Source of the DNA: Serripes groenlandicus
Lineage: Eukaryota > Mollusca > Bivalvia > Cardiida > Cardiidae
Direction: 5' to 3'
Length of the DNA stretch: 64,000 bases
NCBI GenBank assembly: GCA_031761405.1
Contig: JASEVX010000008.1
Span: 68,075,418 to 68,139,417, forward strand
A model generated the notes under the pieces. The model did no database searches, was not told the origin of the DNA, and was given only the letters and a program-made list of their open reading frames with translations. A program made the position numbers and the translations under genes. Positions 36,030 to 47,452 of the stretch are shown here, one piece after another. Within the stretch, counting starts at the first letter, position 1, and every line of letters begins with the position of its first letter.

Positions 36030-38545
36030 AGAGCAAGATTAAACAACGAGTATATAGAGATGTACCGAAATCTACACTTATCGTAAATACACTGTGATTG
36101 GAAGAGCAAGATTAAACAACGAGTTAATAGAGATGTACCTGAATCTACATTTATCGTAAATACATTGTGATTGGTGGAGCAAGATCAAACAACGAGTATA
36201 TAGAGATGTTCGTGAATCTACACTTATCGTAAATACACTGTGAATGGTAGAGCAAGATTAAACAACGAGTATATAGAGATGTACCTGAATCTACATTTAT
36301 CGTAAATACACTGTGATTGGTAGAGCAAGATTAAACAACGAGTATATAGAGATGTACCGAAATCTACACTTATCGTAAATACACTGTGATTGGAAGAGCA
36401 AGATTAAACAACGAGTTAATAGAGATGTACGTGAATCTACATTTATCGTAAATACATTGTGATTGGTGGAACGAGATCAAACAACGAGTATATAGAGATG
36501 TTCGTGAATCTACACTTATCGTAAATACACTGTGAATGGTAGAGCAAGATTAAACAACGAGTATATAGAGATGTACCTGAATCTACATTTATCGTAAATA
36601 CACTGTGATTGGTAGAGCAAGATTAAACAACGAGTTTATAGAGATGTACCTGAATCTACACTTATCGTAACTACACTGTGATTGGTAGAGCAAGATTAAA
36701 CAGGGAGTATAAATAGATGTACCTGAATCTACATTTATCGTAAATACATTGTGATTGGTGGAGCAAGATCAAACAACGAGTATATAGAGATGTTCGTGAA
36801 TCTACACTTATCGTAAAAACACTGTGATTGATAGAGCAAGATTAAACAACGAGTTTATAGAGATGTACCTGAATCTACACTTATCGTAAATACACTGTGA
36901 TTGGTAGAGCAAGATTAAACAGGGAGTATATAGAGTATACCTGAATCTACACTTATCGTAAAAACACTGTGATTGATAGAGCAAGACTAAACAACGAGTA
37001 TATAGAGATGTACCTGAATCTACACTTATCGTAAATACACTGTGATTGGTAGAGCAAGATTAAACAACGAGTTTATAGAGATGTACCTGAATCTACTCTT
37101 ATCGTAAATACACTGTGATTGGTAGAGCAAGATTAAACAACGAGTTTATAGAGATGTACCTGAATCTACACTTATCGTAAAAACACTGTGATTGGTAGAG
37201 CAAGATTAAACAACGAGTTTATAGAGATGTACCTGAATCTACACTTATCGTAAATACACTGTGATTGGTAGAGCAAGATTAAACAACGAGTTAATAGAGA
37301 TGTACCTGAATCTACATTTATCGTAAATACATTGTGATTGGTGGAGCAAGATCAAACAACGAGTATATAGAGATGTTCGTGAATCTACACTTATCGTAAA
37401 AACACTGTGATTGATAGAGCAAGATTAAACAACGAGTTTATAGAGATGTACCTGAATCTACACTTATCGTAAATACACTGTGATTGGTAGAGCAAGATTA
37501 AACAGGGAGTATATAGAGTATACCTGAATCTACACTTATCGTAAAAACACTGTGATTGATAGAGCAAGACTAAACAACGAGTATATAGAGATGTACCTGA
37601 ATCTACACTTATCGTAAATACACTGTGATTGGTAGAGCAAGATTAAACAACGAGTTTATAGAGATGTACCTGAATCTACTCTTATCGTAAATACACTGTG
37701 ATTGGTAGAGCAAGATTAAACAACGAGTTTATAGAGATGTACCTGAATCTACACTTATCGTAAAAACACTGTGATTGGTAGAGCAAGATTAAACAACGAG
37801 TTTATAGAGATGTACCTGAATCTACACTTATCGTAAATACACTGTGATTGGTAGAGCAAGATTAAACAACGAGTATATGGAGTATACCTGAATCTACACT
37901 TATCGTAAAAACATTGTGATTGGTAGAGCAAGATTAAACAACGAGTATATAGAGATGTACCTGAATCTACTCTTATCGTAAAAAACACTGTGATTGGTAG
38001 AGCAAGATTAAACAACGAGTTTATAGAGATGTACCTGAATCTACACTTATCGTAAATACACTGTGAATGGTAGAGCAAGATTAAACAACGAGTATATAGA
38101 GATGTACCTGAATCTACACTTATCGTAAATACACTGTGAATGGTAGAGCAAGATTAAACAACGAGTATATAGAGATGTACCTGAATCTACACTTATCGTA
38201 AATACACTGTGAATGGTAGAGCAAGATTAAACAACGAGTATATAGAGTATACCTGAATCTACTCTTATCGTAAAAACATTGTGATTGGTAGAGCAAGATT
38301 AAACAACGAGTATATAGAGTATACCTGAATCTACACTTATCGTAAATACACTGTGATTGGTAGAGCAAGATCAAACAACGAGTATATAGAGTATACCTGA
38401 ATCTACACTTATCGTAAATACACTGTGATTGGTAGAGCAAGATCAAACAACGAGTATATAGAGTATACCTGAATCTACACTTATCGTAAATACACTGTGA
38501 TTGGAAGAGCAAGATCAAACAACGAGTATATACAGTATACCTGAA
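36030..38545. repeat. Satellite-like array R, 73-bp unit, about 34 copies
   Basis: The unit contains gagcaagattaaacaacgag, agatgtacctgaatctacac and ttatcgtaaatacactgtga. Variant runs recur at about 292 bp (acgagttaatagag near 36,116 and 36,408) and about 582 bp (ggtggagcaagatcaaac near 36,758 and 37,340), so higher-order units of 4 and 8 monomers exist. Minus-strand frames are meaningless. Confidence 0.95.
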
Positions 38546-38780
38546 TCAATACTTAATTTTGATATAGATCTAAAATATTATGGAATAAGTCTTATTTTGA
38601 TATTGATCTAAAACATCTTGAAAGAAGTTTAATTTTGATATAATCTAAAACATTGTTGTTAGAAGTTTAATTTTGATATAGATCTAAAACATTGTGGTTG
38701 GAAGTTTAACTTTGATATAGATCTGAAATATTGTGGAGGAAGATTAAATTATATAAAGATCTAAAATATTGTTGAAAAGG
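38546..38780. repeat. Diverged tandem repeat S, about 39-bp unit, about 6 copies
   Basis: Units of tttaattttgatatagatct followed by aaaacattgtggttggaag, with indels between copies. It joins the 73-bp array within a few bases. Confidence 0.85.
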
Positions 38781-39108
38781 CACTTAAAGCGAAGAACACA
38801 ATGACACAATTTCTCAGCGCATCTCAATTCTGTTCTGTCCACCCTACTGTTGACTGAATAACAAACAAATGCAATAATTTACCAGAAAGTCTAGTTATAC
38901 ATCAATACTTTCAAGGGATGTGGACGGTCGACTCCAGGTTATTGACCATTCGGTTATATTTTACCTTTGACCCGTGACCCCAGTACCAAAAATCACTTTC
39001 AGTGAGGATTAATCATTACACCGTTTTAAACTGTTCACAGTTTTCGGCATTTATACATTTATAGTAAACAAATGAAATATTTTCCTGAAAATTTCATACA
39101 CAAAACTT
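38781..39108. other. Unique spacer, no gene seen
   Basis: No repeat, RNA gene or credible open frame visible. Confidence 0.45.
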
Positions 39109-40862
39109 TTAAATTCGAATATATCATTCAACCCGAACATGTGGTAATTTGAATATATCATTCTATTCGAATATCTGGTTATTCAAATATATCATTCAAC
39201 CCGAACATGTGGTAATTGGAATATATCCTTTAAATATAAAATGTGGTTATTCGAATATATCATTTAACCCGAACATCTGGTAATTGGAATATATTCTTTA
39301 AATCTAACATGTGGTTATTCGAATATATCATTTAACTCAAACATCTGGTAATTGGAATATATTCTTTAAATCTAACATGTAGTTATTCGAATATATCATT
39401 CAACCCGAACATGTGGTAATTAGAATATATCCTTTAAATCTAACATGTGGTTATTCGAATATATCATTTAAATCGAACATGTGGTAATTTGAATATATCA
39501 TTCAACACGAACATGTGGTTATTCGAATTTATCATTTAAATCTAACATGTGGTAATTCGAATATATCATTCAACTTGAACATGTGGTAATTCGAATATAT
39601 CATTCGATTCGAACATGTGGTAATTCGAATATATCATTCAATTCGAACAGGTGGTAATTCGAATATATCATTTAACTCGAACATGTGGTATATCATTCAA
39701 CACAAACATGTGGTAATTCGAATATATCATTTAACTCGAGCATGTGGTAATTCGAATATATCATTCAATTCGAACATTTGGTTATTCGAATATATCATTC
39801 AACCAAAACATGTGGTAATTGGAATATATCCTTTAAATCTAACATGTGGTTATTCGAATATATCATTCAACCCGAACATGTGGTAATTGGAATATATCCT
39901 TTAAATATAACATGTGGTTATTCGAATATATCATTCAACCAAAACATGTGGTAATTGAAATATATCCTCTAAATATAACATGTGGTTATTCGAATATATC
40001 ATTTAACCCGAACATGTGGTAATTGGAATATATCCTTTAAATCTAAAATGTGGTTATTCGAATATATCATTCAACCCAAACATGTGGTAATTCAAATATA
40101 TCATTCAACCCGAACATGCGTTAATTCGAATATATCATTCAACCCGAACATGTGGTAATTCGAATATATCATTTAACTCGAACATGTGGTAATTGGAATA
40201 TATCCTTTAAATCTAAAATGTGGTTATTCGAATATATCATTCAACCCGAACATGTGGTAATTCGAATATATCATTCAACCCGAACATGCGTTAATTCGAA
40301 TATATCATTCAACCCGAACATGTGGTAATTGGAATATATCCTTTAAATCTAGCATGTGGTTATTCGAATATATCATTCAACCGGAACATGTGGTAATTCG
40401 AATATATCATTTAATTCGAACATGTGGTAATTCGAATACATCATTTACTCGAACTTGTGGTAAAACAAATATATCATTCAACTCGAACATGTGGTAATTT
40501 GAATATATTATTTAACTCGAACATGTGGTAATTTGAATATATCCTTTAAATCTAGCATGTGGTTATTCGAATATATCATTTAACTCGAACATGTGGTTAT
40601 TCGAAGATATCATTTAACTCGAACATGTGGTAATTTGAATATATCCTTTAAATCTAGCATGTGGTTATTCGAATATATCATTTAACTCGAACATGTGGTA
40701 ATGGGAATATATCCTTTAAATATAACATGTGGTAATTCGAATATATCATTCAACCCGAACATGTGGTAATGGGAATATATCCTTTAAATATAACATATGC
40801 TAATTGGAATATATCATTCAACCCGAACATGTGGTAATTCGAATATATCATTCAATTCGAAC
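39109..40862. repeat. Minisatellite array T, 34-bp unit with alternating types, about 51 copies
   Basis: Two related monomer types occur: gaatatatcattcaacccga and gaatatatcctttaaatcta, each followed by acatgtggt(a/t)attc-type sequence. In parts (39,200-39,450 and 39,800-40,060) they alternate as a 68-bp dimer; elsewhere one type dominates. No coding content. Confidence 0.94.
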
Positions 40863-41529
40863 CAATTTCTGCGACGGACCTGTCTTTTAGAATCAGAATT
40901 GCTGCGGCACTGTTTTCTTGATATACTTTCAAAGTCTTGCTTTTCATTATAAATGAATTATAAAGCTAAATGAATGATAAAGCTAAATGAATAAGCTAAA
41001 TGAATTATGAAGCGAAATGAATTAAGCAAGCGATTATTTAGGGATCCTTCAATTCATGGATAACACGAACTAGTTCATGAGTCCCTTTCGACATCTTTTC
41101 CTGTTTTGAAATCCTGCGTACTGAGTGATTGTTTTAAGATGTAGTCAAGGCGATAATTCCCCTCTTCACATTGTATTTTCAAGTAATTGGTGATAAGGGT
41201 TTAACCATATCTAGCTAACAAACAGCAATGCCAGAAAACATTGTTATGGAAACAGAATCTGTTAGATTTGAAATACATCTACTCGAAGGTAATGAATTAC
41301 GCCGTGTCGCCGATGAACGAGGTTTAGTATTTTATTCATTGCTGTGTATTTATTAAAGGGAACCGTCAAATTACGAAAATTTAAATTTTATCTCTATTTC
41401 AACTGGTTTAAACATGTAACTTGTAAACAATTTATTGATTAAGTTTATTGACTTATTGATTAATTTTTTTCATTTACTGACGGAAATGACGTAAAAGTTT
41501 AACGCAAACTATAATAAAAGAACCCTTAT
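40863..41529. other. Unique spacer, no gene seen
   Basis: Contains a small degenerate repeat of aaagctaaatgaat (about 40,960-41,030). Otherwise unassigned AT-rich sequence with stops in all frames. Confidence 0.4.
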
Positions 41530-42697
41530 TAGCACCCCATGCCCATGCATGTGATATCAAAACCGGGGTGCAATACACCTCATGTAGCACCCCATGCCCA
41601 TGCATGTGATATCAAAACGGGAGTGCAATACAACTCATGTAGCACCTCATGACCATGCATGTGATATAAAAACGGGAGTGCAATACAACTCATGTAGCAC
41701 TCCATGCCCATGCATGTGATATCAAAACGGGGGTGCAATACAACTCATGTAGCACCCCATGACCATGGATGTGATATTAAAACGGGGTGCAATACAACTC
41801 ATGTAGCACCCCATGACCATGGATGTGATATTAAAACGGGGTGCAATACAACTCATGTAGCACCCCATGACCATGGATGTGATATTAAAACGGGGATGCA
41901 ATACAACTCATGTAGCACCCCATGACCATGGATGTGATATAAAAAAGGGGGTGCAATACAACTCATGTAGCACTCCATACCCATGGACGTGATATTTAAA
42001 CGGGGGTGCAATACAACTCATGTAGCACCCCATGACCATGGATGTGATAATAAAAATGGGGGTGTAATACCCCTCATGTAGCACCCCATGCCCATGTTTG
42101 TGATATTAAAACGGGGATGCAATACAACTCATGTACATGTAGCACCCCATGCCCATGCATGTGATATTAAAACGGGGGTGCAATACAACTCATGTACATG
42201 TAGCACCCAATGACCATGCATGTGATATTAAAACGATGTTGCAATACAACTCATGTAGCACCCCATGACCATGGATGTGATATTAAAACGGGGGTGCAAT
42301 ACAACTCATGTAGCATCCCATGCCCATGGATGTGATATTAAAACGGGGGTGCAATACAACTCATGTAGCACCCCATGACCATGGATGTGATATTAAAACG
42401 GGGGTGCAAAACAACTCATGTAGCACTCCATACCCATGGACGTGATATTAAAACGGGGGTGCAATACAACTCATGTAGCACCCCATACCCATGGATGTGA
42501 TATTAAAACGGGGGTGCAATACAACTCATGTAGCACTCCATACCCATGGACGTGATATTAAAACGGGGGTGCAATACAACTCATGTAGCACTCCATACCC
42601 ATGGACGTGATATTAAAACGGGGGTGCAATACAACTCATGTAGCACTCCATACCCATGGATGTGATATTAAAACGGGGGTGCAATACAACTCATGTA
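41530..42697. repeat. Minisatellite array U, left part, about 55-bp unit, about 21 copies
   Basis: The unit contains ccatg(c/a)ccatg(c/g)atgtga, tattaaaacgggggtgcaat and acaactcatgtagcacc. G-run length varies (4-5), so the period is 54-56 bp. Two units carry an extra acatgt duplication. It is interrupted at a TA dinucleotide by the MITE at 42,698-43,294 and resumes with the same unit phase. Confidence 0.95.
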
Positions 42698-43294
42698 CAG
42701 TTAAGAACATCTTGAAATTGACAAATTTACCGTTCACGCTCCGCTCCGTTCCGCTCCGCTCACGTTCCAATCCGCTCTCAAAGCGTTCACTCATTCAAAA
42801 CATTGTGATTGCTTTTTTCCGTTCCGTTCAGATTGAGCGTTTTTTTACGCTTTTTCTCAATCAAAATCCGTTCAACGATTTGATTGGTTTAAATTAATTT
42901 CGTTTCGTTTATATTTTTTCTTACTTAACCCTAAATATCAACAAACGATTAAGAGTTTTTTCTTTACAATCGTTAGTAGCAAATCGTATTACGAAAATGA
43001 TCTCATTAATAATATTTGTTACACTCTAATTCAATCGGATACTTAAGTGTCTTATAAAACAAAAGTTTAGTATATACAAATATGACTTTAATAAAATAGT
43101 TTCGTAAAATAATTATCGGATAGTTGTTGCAGCCGTTCAATTAGCGAATGATTGGATTTTTTCAATCATTATGATTGTTTCGTTCAGAGCGCAAAATTCC
43201 GTTCCGCTCATAAAGCGTTCCAACTTCGTTCCAATCACGCTCACGATCCAATCACGTTCCGCTCAGATTGTCAATTTCATGATGTTCTTAACTG
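42698..43294. mobile_element. Tc1/mariner-like MITE inserted in array U
   Basis: The 597-bp insertion begins cagttaagaacatc and ends gatgttcttaactg. Its 27-bp termini (42,698-42,724 and 43,268-43,294) are inverted copies with one mismatch. Both ends are flanked by TA (42,696-42,697 and 43,295-43,296), while an uninterrupted monomer has a single TA at this place (catgtagcacc). A CAGT start with a TA duplication is the Tc1/mariner footprint. Just inside the ends are repeats of ccgttccgctc. No transposase is encoded, so the element is non-autonomous. Confidence 0.9.
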
Positions 43295-44017
43295 TAGCAC
43301 CCCATGCCCATGGATGTGATATTAAAACGGGGGTGCAATACAACTCATGTAGCATCCCATGCCCATGGATGTGATATCTGAACGTGGGTGCAATACAACT
43401 CATGTAGCACCCCATGACCATGGATGTGATATCAAAACGGGGGGGGGGGGGAATACAACTCATGTAGCACCCCATACCCATGCATGTGATATTAAAACGG
43501 GGGTGCAATACACCTCATGTAGCACTCCATGACCATGGATGTGATATTAAAACGGGGTGCAATACAACTCATGTAGCACTCCATGACCATGGATGTGATA
43601 TTAAAACGGGGGTGCAATACAACTCATGTAGCACCCCATACCCATGCATGTGATATTAAAACGGGGGTGCAATACACCTCATGTAGCACCCCATGACCAT
43701 GGATGTGATATTAAAACGGGGGTGCAATACAACTCATGTAGCACTCCATGACCATGGATGTGATATTAAAACGGGGGTGCAATACAACTCATGTAGCACC
43801 CCATACCCATGCATATGATATTAAAACGGGGGTGCAATACACCTCATGTAGCACCCCATGACCATCGATGTGATATTAAAACGGGGGTGCAATACAAATC
43901 ATGTAGCACCCCATACCCATGCATGTGATATCTAAACGGGGGTGCAATACAACTCATGTAGCATCCCATACCCATGCATGTGATATCAAAACGAGGGTGC
44001 AATACACCTCATGTAGA
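43295..44017. repeat. Minisatellite array U, right part, about 55-bp unit, about 13 copies
   Basis: Continuation of the array left of the MITE, same monomer. One unit has a run of about 12 G (43,439-43,451) in place of the usual 4-5. Confidence 0.95.
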
Positions 44018-44144
44018 CAGGACGCGGCTTGTTTCTCTAACTGCTTTCTAGGAATGCCTTTCCACGTGCAATATACCCTTCTCTTTAAACAGACGAATTC
44101 TTGCGCTTCGTCTACAGACACATTTAGAAGGAAATGTGGTAAAA

Positions 44145-44255
44145 TTGATTGATTTCCACTTTGATTTCCACTTTGATTTGATTTCCACTTTGATTTCCAC
44201 TTTGATTTCCACATTGATTTCCACTTTGATTTCCACTTTGATTTCCACTTTGAAT
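44145..44255. repeat. Short tandem repeat V, 12-bp unit, about 9 copies
   Basis: tttgatttccac repeated, with one shortened copy (tttgatttgatttccac). Lies just left of the LINE relic. Confidence 0.93.
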
Positions 44256-44494
44256 GAACTTCAAGATGTTTTCCTAATAAGTTCTAATTTAAATCAAACG
44301 TTTTTTAAAGCCATATACATCATGCCACGATTATGTAAGTATTTAGGTATATATGACGAACTGCGCTGTTTGTATTCGTCATGTTCTGAAGACCGATCTC
44401 AAGAACGTCGATATAGCTCTACGTAGGGAGGTGGTTAGAGTGTCCCTTGGGAGTTGATCTCCGGACCATATCAAATAAACATTGCAAAGAATAT

Positions 44495-45062
44495 CACGTA
44501 ATAGGGGACCCTAGCTTAAGTCTTATGTTTCTCATGTTCACTAACGATATTGTAAACAACATAAACACCGATTTAAATAGCAGATTCACTATAAACAAAG
44601 GTAATGGTTTTTGAACGTGGTCGAGGCACAACTTGAAATTTATTCTTAAATGATACACAATTGGAAGTTGTTTCATCCTTTAAATATCTGGGAACTCATT
44701 TATTTAAACATGGATCGTGGTACAGAACACAAATCAGAGTTGCACAACAATCTGCGCATGCCCTACACAAAGTTTTTATTGTTTCCAATCAGTTAGAATT
44801 ATCTGCAATGGAAAAATGTAAGCTATTTAATGCTATAGTGGGATCAGTTCTAAATTTTAATGCATCTGTTTGGATATTTTATGACGCAAATAAGTCGAGC
44901 AAATTCACTGTAAATTTATGAGAAAAGTATTAAAGGTAAAACAATCTACAAATATCTATTGTTTGTATGGAGAACTCGGTCGGTATCCAATGAAAACGGC
45001 AAGAGAATTAATAATTAAATTTTGATTAAACATTTTGAAATCAACCAATCCTTTGATAATCA
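44495..45062 (+). mobile_element. LINE reverse-transcriptase relic (CR1/jockey-type), frameshifted and lacking the catalytic block
   Basis: Three plus-strand frames join into one LINE-like succession. The first (44,504-44,600) reads SLMFLMFTNDIVNNINTDL, the region just before the catalytic box of non-LTR reverse transcriptases. The second (44,601-44,921, with a stop at 44,634) reads VMVFERGRGTT and then SSFKYLGTHLFKHGSW, the thumb region with its FKYLG motif. The third (44,918-45,024) contains YGELGRYPM. The expected YADD/FADD segment is absent between the first two, so roughly 50 codons are deleted. No endonuclease domain or 3' tail is seen. It cannot encode an active enzyme. Clade assignment is tentative. 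Confidence 0.82.
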
Positions 45063-45120
45063 ATATCTATAAAATGTTAAGGATGATGCAAACAATAGTT
45101 TAACATACAGTGGTTTAGTT

Positions 45121-46182
45121 GTTATCCCATAATTGTTAATGTGTTTGTATGTGTGAGTGCGTGTGTAAGTGGTTATCCAATAATTGTTTATGTATTTGTA
45201 TGTGTGCGTGCGTGTGTAAGTGGTTATCCCATAATTGTTAATGTGTTTGTATGTGTGCGTGCGTGTGTAAGTGGTTATCCAATAATTGTTTATGTGTTTG
45301 TATGTGTGAGTGCGTGTGTAAGTGGTTATCCAATAATTGTTTATGTGTTTGTATGTGTGAGTGCGTGTGTAAGTGGTTATCCAATAATTGTTTATGTGTT
45401 TGTATGTGTGAGTGCGTGTGTAAGTGGTTATCCAATAATTGTTTATGTGTTTGTATGTGTGAGTGCGTGTGTAAGTGGTTATCCAATAATTGTTTATGTG
45501 TTTGTATGTGTGAGTGCGTGTGTAAGTGGTTATCCAATAATTGTTTATGTGTTTGTATGTGTGAGTGCGTGTGTAAGTGGTTATCCCATAATTGTTTATG
45601 TGTTTGTATGTGTGCGTGCGTGTGTAAGTGGTTATCCAATAATTGTTTATGTGTTTGTGTGTGTGAGTGCGTGTGTAAGTGGTTATCCCATAATTGTTTA
45701 TGTGTTTGTATGTGTGAGTGCGTGTGTAAGTGGTTATCCAATAATTGTGTATGTGTGAGTGCGTGTGTAAGTGGTTATCCCATAATTGTTTATGTGTTTG
45801 TATGTGTGAGTGCGTGTGTAAGTGGTTATCCCATAATTGTTTATGTGTTTGTATGTGTGAGTGCGTGTGTACGTGGTTATCCAATAATTGTTTATGTGTT
45901 TGTATGTGTGAGTGCGTGTGTAAGTGGTTATCCAATAAATTTTGTATGTGTGAGTGCGTGTGTAAGTGGTTATCCAATAATTGTTTATGTGTTTGTATGT
46001 GTGAGTGCGCGTGTAAGTGGTTATCCAATAATTGTTTATGTGTTTGTATGTGTGAGTGCGTGTGTAAGTGGTTATCCAATAATTGTTTATGTGTTTGTAT
46101 GTGTGCGTGCGTGTGTAAGTGGTTATCCAATAATTGTTTATGTGTTTGTATGTGTGAGTGCGTGTGTAAGTGGTTATCCAAT
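45121..46182. repeat. Minisatellite array W, 51-bp unit, about 21 copies
   Basis: The unit contains taattgtttatgtgtttgta, tgtgtgagtgcgtgtgtaag and tggttatcca(a/t). A few units lack about 16 bp (near 45,745 and 45,945). With 17 codons per unit, frames of 373 residues (minus) and 321 residues (plus) are open over the same DNA; these are artefacts. Confidence 0.95.
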
Positions 46183-46402
46183 TATTATTTGTCATTATCA
46201 TATCCTATACTATTAGACTTGTATATTTAGTTTATTCATTCAAATTCATGTATCCATTCAATCTAATCAAAGTCTTAACTGTTTCCTGTTAGTTTTGAAC
46301 TCTTACCGCTGGACGATTAGACCAACAAAAACACAGAGAATACATAAATCTTGCTTCACTATGTAGTTACAATTATGTTGCGTGAAGTCATCCAACTATC
46401 CT

Positions 46403-47019
46403 TGAAAATACAGGAGTCGTGCTACGCAGATTGAATATACAGAAGTCGTGCTACGCATATTAAATATACAGGAGTCGTGCTACGCAGATTGAAAATACAG
46501 GAGTCGTGCTACGCAGATTGAAAATACAGGAGTCGTGCTACGCAGATTGAATATACAGGAGTCGTGCTACGCAGATTGAAAATACAGGAGTCGTGCTACG
46601 CAAATTGAATATACAGGAGTCGTGCTACGCAGATTGAATATACAGGAGTCGTGCTACGCAGATTGAATATACAGGAGTCGTGCTACGCAGATTGAATATA
46701 CAGGAGTCGTGCTACGCAGATTGAAAATACAGGAGTCGTGCTACGCAGATTGAAAATACAGGAGGCGTGCTACGCAGATTGAAAATACAGGAGTCTTGCT
46801 ACGCAGATTGAAAATACAGGAGTCGTGCTACGCATATTGAAAATACAGGAGTCGTGCTACGCAGATTGAAAATACAGGAGTCGTGCTACGCAGATTGAAA
46901 ATACAAGAGGCATGCTACGCAGATTGAAAATACAGGAGTCGTGCTACGCAGATTGAAAATACAGGAGGCGTGCTACGCAGATTGAAAATACAGGAGTCGT
47001 GCTACGCAGATTGAAAATA
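46403..47019. repeat. Minisatellite array X, 29-bp unit, about 21 copies
   Basis: caggagtcgtgctacgcaga followed by ttga(a/t)aata, highly homogeneous. Rare variants: gaggcgtgc, gaggcatgc, gagtcttgc. Confidence 0.95.
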
Positions 47020-47277
47020 TAAATAGCTCGTTGCATGAAAAGTCAGACACATACAAAAATATCATTGGATTGAAATCGGATATTGTTTTCATCTTTGCAG
47101 TAAAGATAAGAAACACATAAATATTATTCCATTGAAATTTGAAATTGTTTTAAACACGTAAATCTATAAAATACCGTTAACTTGGACCGTTAGGCAGATA
47201 CACGTAGAGCTGGATACCGTGAGCTTGCACTGTCAGGTGTACTGTTGTACTGCAATACACGATGAACTAACGTGTAT

Positions 47278-47452
47278 CACCCCTCGCCCACATACAAACA
47301 ATCTGCACCAGAAATCTTAAAACACATATAGACACACATATCGAAAAACAAAATAGAGCCATTGAATATATATGAAAACGTTGTGGCTAAAATAGGTATT
47401 GTTTACTAATGAACAATTGCTCCTATTTGCACAATGTTTACCAAATTCTTAG
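47278..47452 (+). mobile_element. Palindromic MITE copy P9 at the edge of the giant array
   Basis: A decayed 5' end (acccctcgcccacatac), aatctgcaccaga, then tgaaaacgttgtggctaaaa and a core hairpin (ttactaatgaacaattgctc), followed by tttgcacaatgtttaccaaa, the start of the 3' arm. The element stops there and the 51-bp array starts, so the array replaces or grew from its 3' arm. Confidence 0.65.

Noticed and set aside
44410..44465. tRNA-like stretch before the LINE relic
   Set aside because: Only a weak A-box-like ggtggttagagtg and no good B box.
45060..46230. Cysteine- and histidine-rich frames over the second 51-bp array
   Set aside because: Both strands open over a 17-codon repeat, with no other coding sign.
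46290..46335. Minus-strand B-box-like word (gagttcaaaac)
   Set aside because: No properly spaced A box and no cloverleaf potential.
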